A stretch of 64,000 nucleotides of DNA from Avimonas intestinalis (GCA_904380375.1 CAJFID010000010.1:1-64000); one strand, 5' to 3'; counted from the first letter of the stretch, positions 42,551 through 51,389 are shown. The notes: generated by a model from the letters alone, not told the origin. Numbers and translations are program-made.

Positions 42551-42721
42551 ATGCAGCCGAATCCGAACAGCCGGAAAGGCCGAAAGGCAGAGTCAGACAA
42601 ATCCCGCGCCCGCACCATGCAGGAGCAGGGGAGGGGGGCTATCCCCTCCGACGTGCTGGGCAGCTATACGGGAACGCCGGAGCAGGGGGAGCAGCCGGAA
42701 CAGGACGCCGACGATCTGTAG
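42551..42721 (+). CDS. Small conserved-looking acidic-tailed protein, 56 residues
   Basis: A complete frame with an excellent ribosome-binding site (AAGGAAGGAG, six bases before the ATG), too short for standard ORF lists. The basic N-terminal half (PNSRKGRKAESDKSRARTM) is followed by IPSDVLGSYTGTPEQGE and an acidic end QDADDL. The SDVLGSYTGTP and DADDL parts recall small proteins I have seen in Clostridia genomes, function unknown. A strong terminator follows, so it is the end of the rubrerythrin transcript. Confidence 0.75.
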   Translation: MQPNPNSRKGRKAESDKSRARTMQEQGRGAIPSDVLGSYTGTPEQGEQPEQDADDL

Positions 42722-42768
42722 CCGGCTCCCTCACGCACACCGGCGGAACCGATGCGACGGGAGGGCAG

Positions 42769-42808
42769 AAAGCAGGAGGGCCGGGCATTTGCCCGGCCCT
42801 CCTGCTTT
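42769..42808 (+). terminator. Terminator of the rubrerythrin/small protein transcript
   Basis: Perfect 18-pair stem (42769-42786 with 42791-42808), four-base loop; A/T at the base allows use from both sides. The stretch 42809-42993 after it is GC-rich with no recognised element. Confidence 0.9.
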
Positions 42809-42993
42809 TATCGGCCGGGAAGGTGGCCGTCCAACAAGGCGGAACCCTCCGCGCCGCGCCGCCCGACCTCCGTCAAAAGGGGGGCGGCCCTGCCGGCCGC
42901 CGGAAGGCGGGATCCGTCTATACAGCGCCGGCGGATTCCCTTCCCACGCCGGGAGGCTTTGCTGTCTCCCGCTTTTCGCGTCTGGGCGGGGAA

Positions 42994-45900
42994 TTACCAT
43001 ACTGGGGCGACCAGCCGGTGCGAGGAACTGGCGGTGATCGAGAAATAATGGCTGAGGATCCGCTTATAATCCCAATTTTCGTATTTGGCGTACCCGGCGG
43101 CCCCCAGCTGGCTGAGCCCCACGCAGTGTCCGTTGCCCCGGGTGCGGATCGTGACCGTTTCCCCGTCGTCCGAGACGGTAAAGGCGGGGGAGCGCAACCC
43201 CAGGGCGGCAAAAAGCCGCCCGCCGGTGAGCTGCCTTGACACGCCATTTTTGTCCACATAGGTAATGCTGAGCGACAGGGGATAGGTTTCATAGGGATCC
43301 CAGCGCGTGACCTCCACCGCGTCGCCAAAGGCCACCTCCGGGTTGTATCCCGCGTTCGAGCCGCGCAGGTAGGCCGTGATTTCCTCGGCGAGCTCCTCCC
43401 GCGTGCCGGTGTAGGAAACCCTCTCCCATACCTGGCCGGCGTCTAGTTCCCGGATGGTTTTTTCGTTATCGTATTTGCTGACGACGCCGCTGTAAGGCAG
43501 CTTGAGGACGTTAACATACTGGTTATCCGCCGTTGCGCCGGGGGAGAAGGCAAAATACGGCGTGTAGACGGGGCTGCCGTTAGAAAGGATTTTGATCCCC
43601 GCCACCTCGCCGACCGCGTCGTAGATCGCCCGGTCGTTGGCGTTGGAAAGGTCCAGCGATTTCAGGGACATTTCGGGGATGGCCTTTTCCACTTGATTGG
43701 AATAGAGGATCGTGGTGTATGCGGCGATCGCCTGCGCCTTCTGGGCCTGCATATATCCCGCCGTCCCTGGCGTGCCGAAGGTGGAGGATTTGCCCAGCTC
43801 GGTTTTCACAATCCGCGCCAACAGCATCTGCAGCTCCTCCCGGTTATCCGGCTCGATCTTAACGCCGGACTCAATTACCCGGCAATACTGCAGATAATAG
43901 CTTTCCGGGTGCGAACCGGCGAGCACCGGCGGTACGGCCGCATTCGGTTCCGTCGGCGGGGACGTGGTCGAGGTCGTCCCGGTGGAGCCGTTCGTATTCG
44001 TAGTGGTGGTGCTTTCAGTAGAAGTCGTTGTCGGCCGCCCGGTCGTTGTGGAGGTGGTTTGGCTGGAGGAAGAGGGGCGCGAGGTATCCGGGGCCGTGGT
44101 GCTTCCGGCTGTGGTGCCCGAAGCCGGCGCGAAGGACGGCTGCTCGGAAACAGGCTCAGTCAAGGTGGTGGAGCCCCCGCTCTCCGAGCTGGAAGAGGTC
44201 TCATCACGCGGGTCGGTGCCGCGGGTGATGGCCGACCCGCCCGGGCGGCTGGATGAAGTGCTGTCGGTGGCAGAGGACTGCCCTTTCCAGCCGCCTGGCA
44301 TGACGGCGCTGCTGTTGTAAGTGACGCCGCCCAGGTCGACCTCCTCGCTTTCCCCGTCCCGCACCTGGCGGGCCGCAACCACCAGGTAGGCGCCGTCAAA
44401 ACCGGCAACGTCCGAAAAGGGCGTGGCGAGCAGCAGCAGGGAATCCCCCTCTTGGATATCCACCACCCCGTCGGGGTAGGAATACAGCGACCGGACGCGG
44501 ATCCCGCCGGCAAAGCCCAAAAAGTCGGTTTCATCCGCAAAGGTATTGCGGGTAAAGTCGAAATCGCCGTCCTCGGGCGAAGCGGCCACCATAACCGAGA
44601 AAATTTTCCATTTGGCATTCCGGTAAATGGTATTCATCTCTATCACCGGATGGCTCCGCAGGAAGCTTAAATCGTCGTAATAATTGGTCAGGTCGGAGAA
44701 CATCTGCCCCCCGCCCGCGTTATTGCCGTAGATCACCAGCGACCGGTTGACCGAATCGGCGGAAACCAGCGCCGCGTTGGTATCAAAGTACGGGACGCCG
44801 TAGATGGAATACTGCCGGTCGAAATTGTGGCTGCGGTAAAAGTTCTGGCCGTCTCCCCGCATCACCGGGTAATTGATATTGGTCCCTTCAATTTTCAGCC
44901 AGCCCCGCACGTCGCTGTTACGCGCGTACAGCGCGTTGAACTGGGAAAGCATCCCATCCGGTGCGTATGCCAGCTCGCTTTCGATCACGGAGGGGTTGTC
45001 GACATCGTACAGCTCGGTCAGCTGGTTGTACAGCCTTTGGTTATTCATCGGCTGGAGTACATACAGGTACAGCACGGTCGCCGCAACGGCGATCAGCAGG
45101 AGGAAGACGGCCAAAATCGCGCATTTGCGTATGATCTCCGCCCTCCCGTCCCCCTTCCAGGGCAAGACGGAGCGCAGAAAATGTTTCCTGCGAGGAGGCG
45201 CCACGGCAGCCTCCGGGATTTCGGCCGGCACGGGTTCAGCGGGGGAAAGGAGGGGTTCTCCGCCCGCCATGACGGTGGGCAGCGCCTCCAGGTACCGGCG
45301 CACAAGGTCGAGCGCATGGGAAACGGCGAGGTACCGGACGTATTCCCGGTCAACCGCGCCATCCTTAGTATCAATTTTTTTGACCCAGACCCGCTTTTCA
45401 TCCGCCAGGGCGACGTATACCGTCCCGACGGGCTTGCCCTCGCTGGTGTCCGGCCCGGCCACGCCGGTGATGCCTACCCCGAGCTGTGCGCTGCCCACTC
45501 GCCGGGCCCCCACCGCCATGTCTCGGGCGGTCTCGGGGCTGACCGCCCCGTAGCGGTCCAGCGTTTCGTTGGGGACGCCCAGGATATTGTGCTTGATCTC
45601 CTTGGAATAGGCGGCAATGCCGCATTCAAAAACGGAGGAAACGCCGGCCACCTCGGTCAGCCGGCCGGAAAGCAGGCCCGCGGTACAGGATTCCGCCGTG
45701 GCGATCTTCATCTGCTTGTCCAGCAGCAGGGCGACGACCGCCTTTTGCAGGCTCCCGACGTCGACGCCGTAGACGTTGACCCCCAGCCGGCGGCAGATTT
45801 CATCGACCACCGGCGCGCACAGCGCGAGCGCGTCGGCCCGGTTCGCGGCATGGGCCGTGACCCGCAGGATCGCCTCCCCGTCCTTGGCGTACAGGGCGAC

Positions 45901-46515
45901 GTTGGGGTTGGCCTCGCTCATCAGGTCGGCCAGCCGTTCGGTCAGCACGGCCTCCGTCAGACCGAACACCCCCACCGTGCGGGAGACGATCGTCCCGCCC
46001 GCACAGTTTGAAAGGTACGGCGCCACATAATCGCTGAACATCGGCATCAGCTCCCGCGGCTCCCCGGGCAGGAGGAAAATCTGCTGCCCGTACCGGCTGA
46101 CCGCGCAGCCAGGGGCGGTACCGTGGTCGTTGGGGAAGACCGCCGCGCCGCGGGGGAGGCGGGCCTGCTTTTCGGCATCGGGCGGCATGGGGCGGCAGGT
46201 GTTGACAAAATATTCCTTGATCCTCTCGTAGCTGTCCTCGTGCAGCTCCAGGGGGAGGGAAAGCTCCTGCGACACCACCTCAAGGACGCTGCCGCCCGGT
46301 TCCTGCCCGAGCCCGCCGGCCAGGACCACCAGGTCGCTCCGGCCCAGGGCGAGCCGCAGCGCCTGCCGCACGGAGGCCTCGTCGGCCCCCACGGCGGAAA
46401 CCTGCGTCACCTCAATGCCGAAGGCAGCCAGCTCATGGGACAGGAACTGGCCGCTGGTATTGGCCGTGTTGCCGAGAACCAGCCCGGCGCCTACGGTGAT
46501 GATTTCTGCATTCAT
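42994..46515 (-). CDS. CinA - transmembrane - inactive sortase B - SpoIID-like fusion protein
   Basis: 1173 residues in one frame. 1-412: full CinA; the deamidase half is intact (AESCTAGLLSGRLTEVAG, GITGVAGPDTSEGKPVGTVY), but the N-terminal half has GLGQEPGGS where GLGPTxDD is usual. 463-487: membrane segment. 500-720: class B sortase fold close to that of the neighbour at 47931-49574, but the His motif reads VIYGNNAGGG (N598), the Cys motif LLLATPFSD (P699), and the Arg is Y710, so it is catalytically dead. 745-860: Ser/Thr-rich linker. 870-1173: SpoIID/LytB-like domain with AQKAQAIAAYTT, a candidate catalytic Glu in RIVKTELGKS (E906) and GNGHCVGLSQLGAAGYAKY. Start chosen by AGGAGGAG before ATG 46515. 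CinA would sit in the cytoplasm, the rest outside. Known families, unusual combination. Confidence 0.88.
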   Translation of the reverse strand: MNAEIITVGAGLVLGNTANTSGQFLSHELAAFGIEVTQVSAVGADEASVRQALRLALGRSDLVVLAGGLGQEPGGSVLEVVSQELSLPLELHEDSYERIKEYFVNTCRPMPPDAEKQARLPRGAAVFPNDHGTAPGCAVSRYGQQIFLLPGEPRELMPMFSDYVAPYLSNCAGGTIVSRTVGVFGLTEAVLTERLADLMSEANPNVALYAKDGEAILRVTAHAANRADALALCAPVVDEICRRLGVNVYGVDVGSLQKAVVALLLDKQMKIATAESCTAGLLSGRLTEVAGVSSVFECGIAAYSKEIKHNILGVPNETLDRYGAVSPETARDMAVGARRVGSAQLGVGITGVAGPDTSEGKPVGTVYVALADEKRVWVKKIDTKDGAVDREYVRYLAVSHALDLVRRYLEALPTVMAGGEPLLSPAEPVPAEIPEAAVAPPRRKHFLRSVLPWKGDGRAEIIRKCAILAVFLLLIAVAATVLYLYVLQPMNNQRLYNQLTELYDVDNPSVIESELAYAPDGMLSQFNALYARNSDVRGWLKIEGTNINYPVMRGDGQNFYRSHNFDRQYSIYGVPYFDTNAALVSADSVNRSLVIYGNNAGGGQMFSDLTNYYDDLSFLRSHPVIEMNTIYRNAKWKIFSVMVAASPEDGDFDFTRNTFADETDFLGFAGGIRVRSLYSYPDGVVDIQEGDSLLLLATPFSDVAGFDGAYLVVAARQVRDGESEEVDLGGVTYNSSAVMPGGWKGQSSATDSTSSSRPGGSAITRGTDPRDETSSSSESGGSTTLTEPVSEQPSFAPASGTTAGSTTAPDTSRPSSSSQTTSTTTGRPTTTSTESTTTTNTNGSTGTTSTTSPPTEPNAAVPPVLAGSHPESYYLQYCRVIESGVKIEPDNREELQMLLARIVKTELGKSSTFGTPGTAGYMQAQKAQAIAAYTTILYSNQVEKAIPEMSLKSLDLSNANDRAIYDAVGEVAGIKILSNGSPVYTPYFAFSPGATADNQYVNVLKLPYSGVVSKYDNEKTIRELDAGQVWERVSYTGTREELAEEITAYLRGSNAGYNPEVAFGDAVEVTRWDPYETYPLSLSITYVDKNGVSRQLTGGRLFAALGLRSPAFTVSDDGETVTIRTRGNGHCVGLSQLGAAGYAKYENWDYKRILSHYFSITASSSHRLVAPVW

Positions 46516-46629
46516 GCGTGAACTCCTCCTGCCGTCCTTCCGGGGTTTCCCGGCCCGGGGCGGTCTGCCATACAAAAACAGGGATACGCGCCGGCGTTTT
46601 TCCCGGCGCGGCCGCTTGTAAAAGACGGA

Positions 46630-47808
46630 TTAAATCAAACGGCGGCGGACGTTTTGAACCGCTTCGCTGATCAGTGCTTCGGCGTCCAGGGCCGCTTCCG
46701 CCTCCACCACCTTCGCCAGCTTGGGGCGGGTGCGGGGATGGCGGGGGGTAAAGACGGTGCAGCAGTCCTCATAGGGCTGGATGGAGATATCAAAGGTGTC
46801 GATCCGGCGGGACACGGCGATGATTTCCTCCTTATCCATGCCGATGAGGGGGCGGAAAACCGGAAGCCCGGCGGCCGCGTCGGTACAGGCCAGGGCGGGG
46901 ATGGTCTGGCTGGCCACCTGTCCCACGCTCTCGCCGGTTACCAGGGCGCCGCAGTCCTCCGCCTGCCCGATTTGGGTGGCGATGCGCATCATGAACCGAC
47001 GCATGATGATGGTGAACAAATCCTCCGGGCAGCTGCGCTGGATCTCCTCCTGGATCCGGGTGAAGGGGACAATATGCAGGTCGATATGCCCCGCGTAAGC
47101 GGCGACCTTTTCCAGCAGGGCGATCACCTTGCCCTCGGCCCGCTCGCTGGTATAGGGCGGGGAAGCAAAATGGATGCCGCACAGCTCCACCCCCCGCTTG
47201 GCCATCATGTAGCCCGCCACCGGGGAGTCGATCCCCCCCGAGATCAGCAGCCCGGCCCGGCCGGCGGAGCCCACCGGCATCCCGCCGGCGCCCGGGAGCT
47301 GCCGGGCGTGGATATACGCGCCGAAGTCCCGGATCTCCACCATCACCAGCAGCTCGGGATGGTGGACGTCGACCGTCAGGTGGGGGTATTTCTCCAGCAG
47401 GTAGCCGCCTGCCTGCTCGCAGATCGCCGGGGACTGGAGCGGGAAGGCTTTGTCGCTCCGCTTGGCCTCCACCTTGAAGGTTTTGGCGGCCAGCAGGTCG
47501 TCCCGCAGGTAGCAAGCGGCGGCTTCGCAGATCGCGCCGATCTCTTTTTCCACGACGCAGGCGCGGCTGAAGGCCGCGATGCCGAAAACCTTGGCCACCC
47601 GGTCGCAGGCCTCGTCCATATCAAAGGCCGGGTCCTCCGGCTCCACATAAATGGCGGACTGCGCCTTGCGCAGCGTGCAGGGGCCCAGCGGCCGCAGGCG
47701 GTACCGCAGGTTTTTCATCAGGATGGCCTCAAAGGTGCCGCGGTTCAGGCCCTTCAGGGCCAGCTCTCCGGTTTTGATCAGCAGGATTTCGCGGGCGGAT
47801 GGGTTCAT
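46630..47808 (-). CDS. thiI: tRNA 4-thiouridine synthase ThiI
   Basis: 392 residues: N-terminal ferredoxin-like and THUMP domains (VEAKRSDKAFPLQSP) and the PP-loop ATP pyrophosphatase domain with LLISGGIDSPVAGYMM. The catalytic Cys is in YEDCCTVFTP. No rhodanese extension, as usual in Gram-positives. It transfers sulfur from a cysteine desulfurase, which is encoded two genes upstream on the same strand. 114 bases separate it from the CinA fusion. Confidence 0.95.
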   Translation of the reverse strand: MNPSAREILLIKTGELALKGLNRGTFEAILMKNLRYRLRPLGPCTLRKAQSAIYVEPEDPAFDMDEACDRVAKVFGIAAFSRACVVEKEIGAICEAAACYLRDDLLAAKTFKVEAKRSDKAFPLQSPAICEQAGGYLLEKYPHLTVDVHHPELLVMVEIRDFGAYIHARQLPGAGGMPVGSAGRAGLLISGGIDSPVAGYMMAKRGVELCGIHFASPPYTSERAEGKVIALLEKVAAYAGHIDLHIVPFTRIQEEIQRSCPEDLFTIIMRRFMMRIATQIGQAEDCGALVTGESVGQVASQTIPALACTDAAAGLPVFRPLIGMDKEEIIAVSRRIDTFDISIQPYEDCCTVFTPRHPRTRPKLAKVVEAEAALDAEALISEAVQNVRRRLI

Positions 47809-47930
47809 AATCAGACAAGCCTTTCGGATAAAATTTGAACAAGGGGCGGCCGGCGGCGCCGGCCGAACGGGCGGGCCGAGATGTGTCCGCGTTTGCAGCC
47901 GGCCCAGAGGGGCCCGGCTGTCCGGGATGC

Positions 47931-49574
47931 TTACGCTGCGGCCGGATCGCCGGTTTCCGGCTCGCCCCCGCTTTCGGGCGGCGGCGCGGTGGTGTCCTCC
48001 GGCTCCGCCGGGTCGCTCGGCTCCGGCTCGGAGGATGGCTCCGTCGTGTCCTCCGGCGGCGGGCTGACCGTAGTGGTTGTGGTGCTCGTCGTTGGGGGAA
48101 GGGTGGTCGTGGTGGTTGTGGTCGTGGTTGACGCGGAGGCCGGCGGCTGGGTGGTCGTGGTGGTGGTGGTCGTTGGCGGCGGCACGATTACGGGGGAGGT
48201 CTGGGAAGCGGTCGCCGTGCTGGTCGTAGTGGTTGTGGTCGTAGTATAGGGGGTGGTGGTGCCGGTTGCCCCGCTGTTCGGGATCGTATAATCGCCGGTA
48301 TAGAAGGGATGCAGCTCGAGATCCTGGTTGATATACCAGGCCTGCGGCATGATGACATCCTCGTTTTTGACGATGGAGTAGACGTTGACCTCGGCGCTTT
48401 CGTCCTCCCGCACCTTGCGGGCGACCACCACGCAGCGGCCGTCCTCAAATTTTGCGCCGCTCGGGGCGGTGCAGGTAGAGAGGATCAGCAGCTCGTCTTC
48501 GGCGGTCACGTCGACATCCCCGTAATCGAACAGGGAGCGGGCGCGGATGTTGGCGACAAAATCCAGGAAATCGGCATCCCCCGCAAACGCGGTGCGCAGG
48601 TAATCAAAGTAGGGGCCGTCCTCGGCCCGGGTGTTGAGCAGCATGACGGCGAACACCTTGTACTGGGAGCGCTCGTACAGCGTATCCAGATTGATCACCG
48701 GCGCGGAGCGGGCATAGCTGAGCCCGTAGGTGGTGTTCAAAAAATCGTTGAGCTTGGCGAACATATGCCCGCTGGCCATATTGTGGCCGTAGACGATCAG
48801 CGCCTTGTTCTCGGAATCCGGCGAATCGATGTGGTTGCGCTGGTCAAAGAAGAGGGCGCCGTCCTTGTGCTCGGCCTTCTGGAAGTTGTGGTTTAAGTAG
48901 TAGCTGTTGTCGCCGGAATACATGACGGGGTAGTCGATATCCAGCCAGCTTCCGTCGGTATCGGTGTAGGTCATCCAGCCCCGGATGTCGGAATTCTGGG
49001 CGTACAGCGCCTTAAAGGCGTCCATAATCCCCTCCGGGTAATTGGAGGGGTCGTAATCGGCCGGAGGATCAACCGGGTTTTCGGGGTCGTAATCCTGCCG
49101 CACCTTTTCATAGTTGATCTCGCCGATCACCGGTTGGATTACCATATCGTTGACGATATAGGAGGCGGAGACGATGAGGGTGATCAGCGCCACCATGAAC
49201 ACGCATTTGCGGACGATTTCCAGCCCGGAATCCCCCCGGTGGGGGACAAAGCCGCCAAGGAAATAGAGCACCCGGTCCACAAAGCGGCGGGGGCCGGAGC
49301 GGGTATCCGGCGTTTCCGGGGCAGGGGGCTCCTCCGGCGCCGAAGCGTCCGGACCGGGAGCCGCCGGCTCGGGTGCAGCCGGCTCCTCGGGGGAGGGAGC
49401 GCCGTCCGCGCTCTCTTGCTCCCCTGGAGAAGGCTGCGCCGCGCGGGCCGCCCGGGCGCGCAGGATTTCATCCAGTGCGATGTCCGCCTCGTCCCGGGGC
49501 GGCGTGTCCGGGCGCCCTTCGGGGTCGGGGACGCCCTCCGGCGTCCTTTTTTCCTCTTGCGGAAAATTTGCCAT
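47931..49574 (-). CDS. Class B sortase with cytoplasmic Pro/Glu-rich region and Thr/Pro-rich tail
   Basis: 547 residues. A disordered acidic, Pro/Ala-rich N-terminus (1-95), membrane segment (121-146), then a complete class B sortase: His264 in ALIVYGHNMASGHMF, Cys368 in LLILSTCTAPSG, Arg380 in FEDGRCVVVARKV. The C-terminal ~120 residues are runs of Thr and Pro and then acidic, ending without an anchor, a wall-spanning tail not found in ordinary SrtB. Start set by AAGGAAGG before ATG 49574. It lies between cysteine desulfurase and thiI, and its layout equals that of the pseudo-sortase part of the CinA fusion. Substrates unknown. Confidence 0.92.
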   Translation of the reverse strand: MANFPQEEKRTPEGVPDPEGRPDTPPRDEADIALDEILRARAARAAQPSPGEQESADGAPSPEEPAAPEPAAPGPDASAPEEPPAPETPDTRSGPRRFVDRVLYFLGGFVPHRGDSGLEIVRKCVFMVALITLIVSASYIVNDMVIQPVIGEINYEKVRQDYDPENPVDPPADYDPSNYPEGIMDAFKALYAQNSDIRGWMTYTDTDGSWLDIDYPVMYSGDNSYYLNHNFQKAEHKDGALFFDQRNHIDSPDSENKALIVYGHNMASGHMFAKLNDFLNTTYGLSYARSAPVINLDTLYERSQYKVFAVMLLNTRAEDGPYFDYLRTAFAGDADFLDFVANIRARSLFDYGDVDVTAEDELLILSTCTAPSGAKFEDGRCVVVARKVREDESAEVNVYSIVKNEDVIMPQAWYINQDLELHPFYTGDYTIPNSGATGTTTPYTTTTTTTTSTATASQTSPVIVPPPTTTTTTTTQPPASASTTTTTTTTTLPPTTSTTTTTVSPPPEDTTEPSSEPEPSDPAEPEDTTAPPPESGGEPETGDPAAA

Positions 49575-49626
49575 GGGGATCCTTCCTTTCTGCCGCCGGG
49601 GCAAGCGGCGGGGGCAGGCGATGGGG

Positions 49627-50766
49627 TTATCGTGTGCGCCGGACCAGGGTGGCCGCGGCGTCGCGCAGGGCGTCAAGGAGCCGGTCCACCTCCTGCGGCG
49701 TGGTGGTATGCGTAAAGCTGACCCGCAGGGCGGAATCGATCCGCGGGGCGGGCAGGCCGAGCGCGGTCAGCACCGGGCTCTTTTTGCCCTTGGAGCAGGC
49801 CGAGCCGCTTGAGACAAAGACGCCGCGCTCCGCCAGGAAGTGCAGGAGGGTTTCGCTGCGGATCCCCGGCGCCGACAGGTTGAGGATGTACGGAACGGCG
49901 CCCTCCGGGGAATTGACGGTAAAGCCGTTCAGCCCGGCTAGGCCGTCGGTCAGCTGCCGATGCAGGCGGAGGTAAAGCGCCTCCTGCTCGTCAAACGGAG
50001 GCAGCGCTTCCGCCGCTGCGCCGAAGGCGGCGTGCAGGGGGACGGCCTCGGTGCCGGGACGCAGCCCCCGCTCCTGGCCGCCGCCGAAGACGCGGGGCAG
50101 CAGGCGCACCCCCTTGCGGATGTATAAGGCGCCCGAGCCTTTCGGCCCGTGGATTTTGTGGGCGCTGACCGTCATCAGGTCAAGGTCCCACCGCGCCGCG
50201 CGCAAAGGCAGCTTGCCGGCCGCCTGCACCGCGTCGCAGTGCAGCAGCGCGCCGGGAGCGGCCCGGCGGACGGCGGGCGCCATCTGCTCGACGGGGAAAC
50301 GGGCGCCGGTTTCGTTGTTGACCATCATGATGCTGACCAGAACGGTGTCCGGCCGGCAGGCGGCGGCGACCTGCGCCGCGCTGATCGTCCCGTCCGGGCC
50401 GGGAAGCAGGCGGGTAATCTCCCACCCCTGGCGCTCCAGCTCGCCGCAGGCCGCGGCGACCGAGGCGTGCTCCACCGCGGTGGTGACGATGTGGCGGCCG
50501 GCCCGTTTTTTGGCCTCCGCCGCCCCGAACAGGGCGAGGTTGTTGGCCTCCGTCCCGCCGGAGGTAAAGACGATTTCTTCCGGCCGGCAGCCGATCAGGC
50601 GGGCCACCTTCTGCCGGGCGGCATCCAGCTCCCGCTCCGCCGCCGCGCCCAGCGAGTGGAGGGACGACGGGTTGCCGAAGCAGGAGGTCATCATTTCCAG
50701 CGCCTTCTCCGCGGCCTGCGGGCAGACCCGGGTGGTGGCGCTGTTGTCCAGATATGCGATGTCCAA
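49627..50766 (-). CDS. Cysteine desulfurase (NifS/IscS type)
   Basis: 379 residues, PLP enzyme. N-terminal DIAYLDNSATTRVCPQA, Lys that binds PLP in TVSAHKIHGPKGSGALY, catalytic Cys in the loop VSSGSACSKGKK. It provides sulfur, most likely to ThiI downstream (gene order desulfurase - sortase - thiI) and perhaps other acceptors. A good promoter lies 140 bases upstream (50906-50934). Confidence 0.95.
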   Translation of the reverse strand: MDIAYLDNSATTRVCPQAAEKALEMMTSCFGNPSSLHSLGAAAERELDAARQKVARLIGCRPEEIVFTSGGTEANNLALFGAAEAKKRAGRHIVTTAVEHASVAAACGELERQGWEITRLLPGPDGTISAAQVAAACRPDTVLVSIMMVNNETGARFPVEQMAPAVRRAAPGALLHCDAVQAAGKLPLRAARWDLDLMTVSAHKIHGPKGSGALYIRKGVRLLPRVFGGGQERGLRPGTEAVPLHAAFGAAAEALPPFDEQEALYLRLHRQLTDGLAGLNGFTVNSPEGAVPYILNLSAPGIRSETLLHFLAERGVFVSSGSACSKGKKSPVLTALGLPAPRIDSALRVSFTHTTTPQEVDRLLDALRDAAATLVRRTR

Positions 50767-50905
50767 GCCGGTCCCTCCTGCGGATGTGCTTATGCCTCGG
50801 TATACGCCGCTGCCCGGCGGAACAGAGGGCGGCGCGGCCTTGGGGATGCCGGCGGCCCGCCGTGCCGAACCGAGGCACCGGCGGCTGTGTATACGTTGAC
50901 ACTTT

Positions 50906-50934
50906 ATTATATACTATATTTTTTCCCCTGACAA
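50906..50934 (-). promoter_or_regulatory. Promoter of the cysteine desulfurase - sortase - thiI - CinA-fusion cluster
   Basis: Minus strand: TTGTCA (50934-50929), 17 bases, TATAAT (50911-50906). The -35 box touches the first unit of the 27-base repeat array (50934-51140). Confidence 0.85.
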
Positions 50935-51140
50935 CCGCCTTTTTGAAGGGGGTTGTCCCAACCGCCTTTTTGAAGGGGGTTGTCCCAACCGCCTTTTTGA
51001 AGGGGGTTGTCCCAACCGCCTTTTTGAAGGGGGGGTTGTCCCAACCGCCTTTTTGAAGGGGGTTGTCCCAACCGCCTTTTTGAAGGGGGTTGTCCCAACC
51101 GCCTTTTTAAAGGGGGTTGTCCCAACCGCCTTTTTAAAGG
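50934..51140. repeat. 27-base tandem repeat (about 7.5 units)
   Basis: Units begin accgcctttttgaagggggt and start at 50934, 50961, 50988, 51015, 51044, 51071, 51098 and 51125 (last one partial). The fourth unit is two bases longer (extra GG); the last two read taaagg instead of tgaagg. There are no spacers. Because 27 is a multiple of three, repetitive frames cross it on both strands, which are not genes. Apart from this and the promoter, 50767-51389 holds no gene that I can support. Confidence 0.95.
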
Positions 51141-51389
51141 TACGCCGCAAGCGCAAAATGCCGCGGCCTTTTTGCCTGGCCTTTTGGCCTTCCTCCCCGC
51201 CGCCGGCGGCCGGCCCCGCGATAGTTGACAAAGCTGTAATCAATTGGGGCGGAAGGTTTCAGAAGTGTAATCCTATTGTAACCAAAATGGGTGGTTTTCT
51301 CGGCCCCGGCAGGATACAATGAAGACAGTAAGACGTTAGCCTGCCAAAAGGGCCGGCTCCACCAACACGCGGAAAAGGAGTGACCGTCA

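Noticed and set aside
47881..48249. Val-rich plus-strand frame
   Set aside because: Reverse complement of the Thr-codon runs in the sortase tail.
50934..51140. Possible CRISPR array
   Set aside because: Units are directly adjacent without spacers and no cas gene is near.
50907..51243. Repetitive open frames coding for Gly-Gln-Pro-Pro or Ala-Phe-Leu-Lys repeats
   Set aside because: They arise because the 27-base tandem repeat is a multiple of three; no ribosome-binding site and no conserved ends.
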